A DNA stretch of 64,000 nucleotides, taken from Mycolicibacterium tusciae (lineage in GTDB: Bacteria > Actinomycetota > Actinomycetes > Mycobacteriales > Mycobacteriaceae). Numbering within the stretch: position 1 is the first letter of the stretch; every line of letters begins with the position of its first letter. Both the position numbers and the translations under genes were made by a program. Where the stretch lies: assembly GCF_002086795.1 (NCBI RefSeq), contig NZ_MVIM01000020.1, forward strand, positions 1-64,000, in the 5' to 3' direction. This document shows positions 50,054-57,400 of this stretch, piece by piece. The notes beneath the pieces were generated by a model, which was given only the letters and a program-made list of their open reading frames with translations, had not been told where the DNA came from and did no database searches.

Positions 50054-50091
50054 TTGACACCGCCTCTCCGTGATGGTAGGCTATGGCCATC
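50054..50091 (+). promoter_or_regulatory. SigA-type promoter with operator-like half-site, NrdH-like gene
   Basis: TTGACA (50054-50059), a 17-bp spacer and TAGGCT (50077-50082). The -10 overlaps AGGCTATGGCCATC (50078-50091), which matches 13 of 14 bases of the right arm of the inverted repeat before the C5 methyltransferase gene. Confidence 0.68.
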
Positions 50092-50111
50092 CACTTAGAA
50101 AGGCAGGCGCA

Positions 50112-50378
50112 ATGCCCACCATCACCGTGTACACCAAGCCCAACTGCGTGCAGTGCAACGCGACGTTCAAGGCGCTCGACAAAGCAGGCATCACCTACGT
50201 GAAGGTCGACATCAGCGCCGATGACCAGGCCCGCGACTACGTGATGGCCCTGGGCTACCTACAAGCCCCCGTCGTGATGGCCGGCGACGACCACTGGAGC
50301 GGCTTCCGGCCCGACCGCATCAAGGCCGTCTGCGATGAAGCGGAATTCGCACCAGACGCAACGGGACTGTCCGCATGA
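50112..50378 (+). CDS. NrdH/glutaredoxin-like redoxin
   Basis: An 88-residue thioredoxin-fold protein with active site TKPNCVQCNATFKAL (Cys12-Val-Gln-Cys15), as in NrdH-redoxins (CVQC), and YLQAPVVMAGDDHWSGFRPD, the NrdH tail. NrdH reduces class Ib ribonucleotide reductase using thioredoxin reductase. Copies are frequent on actinobacteriophages and plasmids, where they support DNA synthesis. No nrdE/F gene is nearby, so it must serve host enzymes. AGAAAGGCAGG precedes the ATG. The -10 region carries a repeat also found before the methyltransferase gene, indicating common control. Confidence 0.9.
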   Translation: MPTITVYTKPNCVQCNATFKALDKAGITYVKVDISADDQARDYVMALGYLQAPVVMAGDDHWSGFRPDRIKAVCDEAEFAPDATGLSA

Positions 50379-50451
50379 GCGCCCACGAGCCGGTGGTTCG
50401 CAGCTCCGCGAGTCCCGACTTCAAGACCATCAGTGAGCAGGGGGCGTAGGC

Positions 50452-51000
50452 GTGCACTCCACTCTGACATCCGAGCAACGCCACCTCCTGGCGTTCGTCG
50501 GCCGGTCTTCGGGAACCGCGCTCCTTGACGCGTTCCTCGAGGAACGCGCTCTGCGATCCCTGCTGGCCCGTGCAGGTGGCGCGTCCGGTCCGACCGCGCC
50601 CCACAGTGCACCCGACTGGATGACCAGCTACTGGACCGTCGGATCGAAGTTCGTCAGCCCGCGCCCCGGTTCCGGCCCCACACGCGCCACCGTCACCGCC
50701 ACCCAGATCCAACGCCTCGGCCAGGCCCTACCGTCTGCACTGCGCGGCGAGATTGCCGACCTGCTCACCGCCACTCGGGCAGAGCAGGACCGCACATGGC
50801 AGTGGTGCCGGTGCCCCTACGCCTACGAGGCGCGCAACGCCCACAGCGGACCCTGCACGCGCTACCACCCCTCAGATGAAGAAGACCGCGAGCACTACCG
50901 CCGCGCCAATGAGATGCGCGACAAGACCCATGCCCTCCTGCGTCGAGTTCTCGACCTTGACGCCGGTGCCCAGCTCGACCTGTTCGACCAGTTCATCTGA
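50452..51000 (+). CDS. Hypothetical phage/plasmid-type protein
   Basis: A 182-residue protein starting at GTG 50452 (AGGGGGCG upstream). It is soluble and helical (SEQRHLLAFVGRSSGTALLD, LGQALPSALRGEIADLLTAT), with a conserved-looking WQWCRCPYAYEARNAHSGPCTRYHP region containing Cys and His residues that could bind zinc. The acidic end is LLRRVLDLDAGAQLDLFDQF. Family not recognised. It lies between the NrdH-like and C5 methyltransferase genes in a plus-strand run typical of phage or plasmid early regions. Confidence 0.6.
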   Translation: MHSTLTSEQRHLLAFVGRSSGTALLDAFLEERALRSLLARAGGASGPTAPHSAPDWMTSYWTVGSKFVSPRPGSGPTRATVTATQIQRLGQALPSALRGEIADLLTATRAEQDRTWQWCRCPYAYEARNAHSGPCTRYHPSDEEDREHYRRANEMRDKTHALLRRVLDLDAGAQLDLFDQFI

Positions 51001-51057
51001 CCGCCCCGCCATGTGAGACGCTGCCGCCACGGGGCACCCCAAGAACCCACCCATATG

Positions 51058-51098
51058 GATGGCTATAGCCTCCCCTTATGTGGTAGGCTATAGCCATC
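51058..51098. promoter_or_regulatory. 14-bp inverted repeat before the C5 methyltransferase gene
   Basis: GATGGCTATAGCCT (51058-51071) and AGGCTATAGCCATC (51085-51098) are perfect inverted arms with a 13-bp spacer. Each arm contains the 10-bp palindrome GGCTATAGCC. The right arm recurs with one mismatch over the -10 of the NrdH-like promoter. Confidence 0.7.
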
Positions 51099-51122
51099 AT
51101 CCATTGTTGAGAGGACCACCCC

Positions 51123-52664
51123 ATGCTGACGATCTGCGACCTGTACTGCGGCGCCGGAGGCTCCACCGCTGGCGCTGTGATGATCAACAACGTCGTCGCC
51201 ACCGTCGCCAGTAACCACTGGGATCGGGCCATCGAAACCCACAGCGCCAACCACCCGAACACCGACCACATTCAGGCCGACCTCTCCCAGATCGACCCGC
51301 GCCTGTTCCCCACCACCGACCTGCTCTGGGCAAGCCCGAGCTGCACCAAACACAGCATCGCCCAGGGCCGCAAACGACAAGACGCCCAACCCGATCTGTT
51401 CGGCGAGATCCTCCCCGAGGCTGCGGCCGAACGGAGCCGAGCCACCATGTGGGATGTCGTGCGGTTCTCCGAGTACCACATGTACCGCGCAGTCATCGTG
51501 GAGAACGTGGTCGACGTCGTGTTCTGGCCACCGTTCCAGGCGTGGCGCATGGCAATGGAATCCATCGGATACACCGCCCAGTTCGTCTACCTCAACTCCA
51601 TGCACGCCCAGCTCTACGGCCGAGGTGCCCCCCAGTCACGCGACCGGTTCTACGCGATCTTCACCCGCGTGGGCGACCCCCGGCCCGACGTCAAGCGTGT
51701 CGTGTCCCCCTACGCGGTGTGCCCCGACTGCGGGCCGGTGCGCGCCGTGCAGAGCTTCAAGCGCACCGACCGCGCACCGTGGGGTAAGTACCGCGCCCAG
51801 TACGTCTACCGCTGCCCCAACGTCTCGTGCCGCAACCAGGTGATCGAGCCGACCTACCGCCCGGCCGCCGACATCATCGACTGGTCGCTGACCGGCACTC
51901 GTATCAGTGATCGCAGCCGCCCACTGGCCGCCAAGACCATGGCCCGCATCGCCGCCGGAATCCAGCGCTACTGGCAGCCCATGCTGGTGCCCGTCGAAGG
52001 ACGCGACGGCAAGAACGCCGCCCCGGTCGACCAGCCGACACGAACCATGACCACGCGCAGCGAGACCGCGCTGCTGGTCCCCACCGGAGGCACGTGGCGC
52101 ACCGAGGCCGTCGCCGCCGACCAACCCATCGCCACCCGCACCACCCGCGAGAATGACGGCATCGCCTTCGCACCCTTCATCGCCGAACTACGCGGCGGCT
52201 CCAGCGATGCCCGCAGCACCACCGAAGCGCTATCGACGGTCACCGCATCCGGAAACCACCACGGCCTGGTCTACAGCTCCGTCACACGCGGCGACGTGTT
52301 CCACGGCCGCTGGAACCCCACCGAGCCGCGACCGCTGATCACGAGCTACTACGGCAAAGGCGGCAGCATCCCTGCCGACGAGGCACTGCCCACCGTCACC
52401 ACCGTCGAGCACCACAGTCTGATCACCAGCGGACCCGCCCCCGCGCCACCGCAACACATCGATATCAACGACGTGTTCTTCCGGATGCTAGAGCCCCGCG
52501 AAATCACCGCCGCGATGGACTTTCCCACCGACTACCGCATGCTCGGCACCCGCCGCGAGCAAGTCCGCCTGGCAGGCAACGCCGTCACCCCACCGGCCGC
52601 CCGCGATCTCGTCGGACTCGTCGTGGAAACCCTCACCGGCGAGCCCGCCACCGTCACCACCTAA
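51123..52664 (+). CDS. DNA (cytosine-5) methyltransferase
   Basis: A 513-residue C5 methyltransferase. Motif I is DLYCGAGG (6-13), the catalytic motif IV is SPSCTKHS (Cys74; usually PPC), motif VI is VENVVD (Glu127-Asn128-Val129), motif VIII is APQSRDRFYAI and motif X is RLAGNAVTPPAA near the end. The long target-recognition region contains a CPDC...CPNVSC four-Cys cluster that may bind zinc and repeated TRT/TVT segments. It methylates cytosine in a specific DNA sequence. No restriction nuclease gene is adjacent, so it is an orphan enzyme, probably protecting the element from host restriction. The promoter bears a 14-bp inverted repeat. Confidence 0.92.
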   Translation: MLTICDLYCGAGGSTAGAVMINNVVATVASNHWDRAIETHSANHPNTDHIQADLSQIDPRLFPTTDLLWASPSCTKHSIAQGRKRQDAQPDLFGEILPEAAAERSRATMWDVVRFSEYHMYRAVIVENVVDVVFWPPFQAWRMAMESIGYTAQFVYLNSMHAQLYGRGAPQSRDRFYAIFTRVGDPRPDVKRVVSPYAVCPDCGPVRAVQSFKRTDRAPWGKYRAQYVYRCPNVSCRNQVIEPTYRPAADIIDWSLTGTRISDRSRPLAAKTMARIAAGIQRYWQPMLVPVEGRDGKNAAPVDQPTRTMTTRSETALLVPTGGTWRTEAVAADQPIATRTTRENDGIAFAPFIAELRGGSSDARSTTEALSTVTASGNHHGLVYSSVTRGDVFHGRWNPTEPRPLITSYYGKGGSIPADEALPTVTTVEHHSLITSGPAPAPPQHIDINDVFFRMLEPREITAAMDFPTDYRMLGTRREQVRLAGNAVTPPAARDLVGLVVETLTGEPATVTT

Positions 52665-52740
52665 GCCAGTAGGCCCCCGGCGTGCATCCCCCACTCGCCG
52701 GGGCCTACCCCCACCGCCCATACCGAAAGGTGCCACACCG

Positions 52741-53007
52741 ATGAAGAAGACCTCCGACCGCGCCACCGCCGACGCCTACGATCTCGACCTCGCGTCATCC
52801 GGCGCGGGATGGGTAGGAACGTTCAGCATCCTTGTTCGAACTCTGGTCGCCGACATCACCGACGATGGGCCGTATGGTCCGGTTCAGGTGACGCTTTCCC
52901 ATGGCGAAGTCGTCACGGGTGAGTTGTCACCAGGGTCGGGTGATGATGTCCTCAGAATCGGCAGCCGCGTCATCGAGATCGAATACGTAACGCGGGTGCA
53001 GGCTTAA
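52741..53007 (+). CDS. Small hypothetical protein downstream of methyltransferase
   Basis: An 88-residue protein (MKKTSDRATADAYDLDLASS..., then VQVTLSHGEVVTGELSPGSG, IGSRVIEIEYVTRVQ). The beta-rich end resembles a small SH3-like/Sm-like barrel (VxVxLxxGxxVxGxL...), as found in short phage and plasmid proteins, but no family can be named. AAAGGTG precedes the ATG. It lies 76 bp after the methyltransferase and is likely cotranscribed. Confidence 0.55.
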   Translation: MKKTSDRATADAYDLDLASSGAGWVGTFSILVRTLVADITDDGPYGPVQVTLSHGEVVTGELSPGSGDDVLRIGSRVIEIEYVTRVQA

Positions 53008-53129
53008 CGCGACGTGCGGCGAGATCGCGAAGGAACTCGCCGCACGCCCGATAGGAGCCAGAGCTCGCCCTGCGAGCGGCGCCCCGCCGCGGTTATACCG
53101 GGGGCCACTCAACGAGAGCTAACCAATCC

Positions 53130-53660
53130 TCACCACAATCGGGGCTGCTCGCCGAGCAGCGCGGCTTCCACCGCCGCGCCATCCCACCCAGAGCGCACGG
53201 CCGCGCGTAGCGCCAGCGCCTGCTCACGTCGCGCCTTGACCCCGGCACGCCGCGCAATCACTGCTGGTGTCCCTCCACCGCGCCGCGCCCTCGCCATTCT
53301 CTCCATGTTCTCCTGTTGCGTCCCTGCAACGACATGAGGTCGGACACCGCTGCGCAACTCTTCGGCCGTGATCACCCGGACGCACATCGGCACATCGCAC
53401 TCGTGCAGCGCCCGCAGATGCCCTTCGAGCGCTCGACCGCCTGCGGCCACCGCAAGGGCATACCGCGGTGTCCGCACCATCCGCAGCCTGCCCTCGCGTC
53501 GAATCGCGAACCGGCCGTACGCGTCGTCACCGATGGCCCCGGTCCACAGCCAACAGTCCTGCCGACCTGGACCCGCGACCACTCGGCTGAAGAACCTTGC
53601 CACCTCAGCGATATCGCGGTCCGGATCGACTGACAGCTCGCGCGCCAGCGCACCCACCAC
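53130..53660 (-). CDS. HNH-type endonuclease-like protein
   Basis: A 176-residue protein starting at GTG 53660. The pattern CWLWTGAIGDDAYGRFAI, then TPRYALAVAAGG, LRALHECDVPMCVRV (the H-E-C-D...P-x-C core) and HVVAGTQQENMERMARARRG is typical of plasmid and phage HNH proteins (usually CWxWxGxxxxxGYGxF...HxCDxPxCVNPxHLxxGTxxxNxxD). The HNH core Asn-Pro is altered (CVRVITAEE), so nuclease activity is in doubt. It follows the coiled-coil gene by 8 bases on the minus strand, divergent from the relaxase. Confidence 0.78.
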   Translation of the reverse strand: MVGALARELSVDPDRDIAEVARFFSRVVAGPGRQDCWLWTGAIGDDAYGRFAIRREGRLRMVRTPRYALAVAAGGRALEGHLRALHECDVPMCVRVITAEELRSGVRPHVVAGTQQENMERMARARRGGGTPAVIARRAGVKARREQALALRAAVRSGWDGAAVEAALLGEQPRLW

Positions 53661-53668
53661 GAGCCTCG

Positions 53669-54259
53669 CTACGCGCTGAGGCTCGTGGCTGCGTCGACCG
53701 CCGGCTCTTCGGCGCCCACCCCATCACCTGCGCCGTCGCTGGCCGCCACGGGCACCACGTCAGGCTCCTCAGCGTTCACACCGGCAGACTCGGCATCCTC
53801 GCTCGCGCCCGAGGCATCTGCGCTGCCCATCGGGACCACCTCCGTAGCGCCCTGGGCGGTCGTGGCCAGCTTGCCCAGCTCCCGCACCCGATTTTGGCTC
53901 TGCCCAGTCTGACTCGCGATGGCCGTTACTGTCTCGCCCTGCTCGCGCAGCCGCATCACCGCCTCACCGGCAGCACGCTCGCATCGTACGGTCTCCTCAC
54001 GCGCCGCCTCGGTCAGTTTTGCAATCCGTTCCTCGGTCTCCTGCTCAATCCGCTCGACGCGCTCAAGCGCTTTCGCGCGCGCTGCCGCCACCTGACCTTC
54101 GAGCTTTGCCCCAACCGCTGCCGCGCGATCCACTTCGGCGAGAAACTCCGACAGGCCATCCACGATGGCTGCCTCCCGCGCCTCGCGCGCGGCTTTTTCG
54201 GCGCGCCGCGCCTCCAGAACCCGTTGTTTCACTGCGTGTTTTGTCGTTGCGTTTGCCAT
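53669..54259 (-). CDS. Coiled-coil protein with HTH-like segment, divergent from relaxase
   Basis: A 196-residue, highly charged protein. The first ~110 residues are predicted coiled coil (ARRAEKAAREAREAAIVDGL, RVERIEQETEERIAKLTEAA). They are followed by GETVTAIASQTGQSQNRVRE, a helix-turn-helix-like segment, and a ~70-residue Ala/Glu/Asp-rich disordered tail. This arrangement suits a plasmid transfer accessory or partition-type DNA-binding protein. It starts 240 bp from the relaxase in the opposite direction, so it may bind the origin-of-transfer region between them. Confidence 0.65.
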   Translation of the reverse strand: MANATTKHAVKQRVLEARRAEKAAREAREAAIVDGLSEFLAEVDRAAAVGAKLEGQVAAARAKALERVERIEQETEERIAKLTEAAREETVRCERAAGEAVMRLREQGETVTAIASQTGQSQNRVRELGKLATTAQGATEVVPMGSADASGASEDAESAGVNAEEPDVVPVAASDGAGDGVGAEEPAVDAATSLSA

Positions 54260-54498
54260 GTTTCCGGATGCTAGCCATCACTTACGACGCAATCACGCTT
54301 GCTTCCCGCACAACCGCCCTACCCACTCGCCATTTCACCCTCACCACCGTCTCACCCTCGTTGACCTGCATCGTTGCTTTCCAGCCTGGTTTGGTCCCAC
54401 ACACCTCTTGCACTTAGGTCACGGTTGGGTAACGGTCCGTTCGGGGGCTGGCGGAAAGCGGCCTTGGTTTCGTCGTGAGAAATCGGTGCGCTGGGCAG
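54260..54498. other. Candidate oriT/control region upstream of MobF relaxase
   Basis: These 239 bases separate the divergent coiled-coil and relaxase genes. They contain no gene. In MobF systems the nick site often lies just upstream of the relaxase operon. A GGTCACGGTTGGGTAACGG segment (54418-54436) followed by TCCGT offers short inverted ACGG/CCGT pairs, but no nic consensus could be confirmed by eye. Confidence 0.35.
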
Positions 54499-57400
54499 GT
54501 GAATGCGGGCATCCATAAGCTCACGGCTGGCTCCGGGTACTTGTACCTGGTGCGGCAGGTGGCTGCCCATGACCGCACTCATGGCCCGGAATCGTTGGGC
54601 GACTACTACTCCTCGAAGGGTGAGACCCCGGGCCGCTGGGGTGGGCGCGGGCTGGCCGGATTGTCGGCGGGTTCGGAGAACTGGACGCGCACCGACGCCG
54701 GGGACCGGCTGTGGTCGGTGGCCGAGGGCTCGGAGGTCACCGAGGATCAGATGAAGGCGTTGTTCGGGCTGGGCGTGCACCCGAACGCCTCAGCGTTGAC
54801 CAAGCAGCTCATCGCTCAAGGGGCGCGCAAGAACTCGGCGCTGACCGCGACTTCGCTGGGGCGGCCGTTTCGGGTCAATGCCGGGGAAACCGAGTTGCAG
54901 CAGCGCCTGGCGCTGGCTTACCGGGACCATAACTTGTCCATCGGTGCGCACTGGAACGCCGCGATTGATGAGTCGGTGCGAGCGCAGATGCGTACCGACA
55001 TCGCGACCGAGATGTTCGAAGAACAGCACCGCCGCGCCCCCTTGGATGAGCGGGAACTGACCGGGTTCATCGCCCGCGGCACCCGCGACCAAACCACCTC
55101 GGTCGCCGGCTACGACATGACCTTCACTCCGGTCAAAAGCGTGTCCGCGCTCTATGCGCTGTGCCCGGAGCCGATCGCCAAGCAGATCGAGGAGTGCCAC
55201 AGCAAGGCCGTCCAGGACGCGTTGGATTTCCTGCAAGATCAGGCCGCCTACACCCGCATCGGCGCCCAGGGCGTGGCCCAGGTCGACACCGAAGGGTTCA
55301 TCACCGCGGAGTTTTTGCACCGCGACACCCGCGCCTCGGACCCCGGCCTGCACACCCACGTCGCGATCTCCAACAAGGTCCGCGCCCGCGGCACCGACGG
55401 CATCGCCCGCTGGTATGCCCTCGATGGTCGTCCGTTGTATGCCTCCACCGTCGCGGCCTCGGAGTTGTACAACTCGCGGCTGGAGGCCTACCTGGGTCAG
55501 GTGTTGGGGATGCGGTTCGCCGCTCGCGGTGATGCCCGCGAAGGCAAACGCGAGGTCCGCGAAGTGGTCGGGGTGAGCCGCGAGCTCAACGAACTGTGGT
55601 CCTCGCGCCGGGCGGCGATCGACGCTGAGTATGCGGTGTTGGCCAAGAAGTTTCAGGCTGCTCACGGCCGCGAGCCGACCACCCCGGAGTCGATCGCGAT
55701 GTTCCAGCAGGCCACCTTGGCCACCCGCGACGCCAAGCACGAACCACGCTCACTGGCCGAACAACGCCAAGAGTGGCGTGCTCAAGCGGTCGGTCTGTTG
55801 GGCAGCGACGAGGCGGTCAACGCGATGATCGCCCGGTCCTTGGCCGGGCGCACCACGACACCGGCCGAGGTCACCGACAGTTGGATCAAAGCGCGCGCCG
55901 CTCAAGTGATCGCCACCGTCTCCGCGGCGCGGGCCACCTGGAACCGCACCCATGTGTTGGCCGAAGCGTTGCGGGTGGTGCGGGTCACCGGGCACGCCGG
56001 AATCGACGGCATCGCCGAACTCATCACCGACGCCGCCTTGGCCGAACCGTTGAGCATCCGCCACGCGTGCAGTCCTGATACCGACCTCGGTGAGCCCGCG
56101 ATGTTGCGTCGCCGCGACGGCTCCAGCGTGTACCGCCAAGTCGGATCGCAGACCTACACCAGCCACGAGATCCTGGCCGCCGAACGCTCCATCCTGGCCG
56201 CCGCCGAGCTGCGCGATGGGCGCACCGTGCCCGCCGCCGACGTCGAGATTGAACTACTGGCCCAGGCCGCGCATCGGCGTGAACTCAACGCCGGCCAAGC
56301 CCAACTGGTCCGCGAGATGGCCTGTCGCGGGCAGCGGGTCATGCTCGCGCTCGCCCCGGCCGGGTCGGGAAAAACCACCGCCATGGCCGCGCTCGCGCGG
56401 TCCTGGGAAGGTGCCGGGGGCACCGTCATCGGGTTGTCCCCGAGTGCGAGTGCGGCGCAGCTGCTGCGCGAGGAAATCGAAGTCGAAGTCGGTGACACTC
56501 TCGATAAGTTCAACTGGCTCACCGACAATCCCGACATTGCCCCCGGTGATCCGGCGCGGCAGTGGTACGACGCGATCGATGAAAACACGTTGATCATCGT
56601 GGACGAGGCCGGTAAGGCCGGCACGTTGGCGTTGGCCTCGATGATCGCGGTCGCGTTGGCCCGCGGCGCCAGCGTGCGCCTCGTCGGTGACGACAAGCAG
56701 CTGTCCTCGATCAGCGCCGGCGGTGTGCTGCGCGACCTGGCCCACCGCCACGGTGCGATCACGTTGTCCCAAGTGATGCGGTTCGCCTCAGCCGCCGAAG
56801 CCCAAGCCGGTCTGGCGTTGCGCGACGGTGACCCGTCGGGGATCGCGTTCTATCTCGATGAGCAGCGCGTGCACGTCGGCACTCAAGCCGCCGCATCCGA
56901 TATGGCGTTCCAGGCATGGCAATCCGATATCGCCGCCGGCGAGCACTCGCTGCTGTTGGCGCCCACCCACGATCTGGTGTCCGAACTCAACGACCGCGCG
57001 CGACTGCACCGGCTCACCGAACTCGGAGCCCGCGCCCCCGGCATCGAAGCGGTGTTGATGGCCGGTGCGCGCGCCAGCGTCGGAGACCTCGTGTTCACCA
57101 AGGAGAATGACCGCACCTTGGCTCTCGGCGCGACTGATTTCGTGCGCAACGGCTACCGGTGGGAAGTCACCGAGGTCGACCCGGAAGGCTCGATCACCGT
57201 CAAGCATCTGGAGTCTGGGGCGCACCTGCGCCTGCCGGCCGAGTACGTCCGTGCCCACGTCACCCTGGGCTACGCCCGCACCATTGACGCCACCCAGGGA
57301 GCCACCGCCCGGTACCGGTGTCACACCGTGGGCTCTGACCAGTTGACCCGCCAGCAGGTGTACACCGCACTCACCCGAGGGGTGTACGGCAACCACATCT

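Larger units (their letters stand above)
49655..50111. other. Divergent control region between HTH regulator and NrdH-like gene
   Basis: No gene is supported in 457 bases. An 18-bp palindrome AGTCGAC-CTTT-GTCGACT lies at 49756-49773, ~100 bp upstream of the two-HTH gene and suited as its operator or as a hairpin. A near-consensus promoter for the NrdH-like gene is at 50054-50082. Confidence 0.55.
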
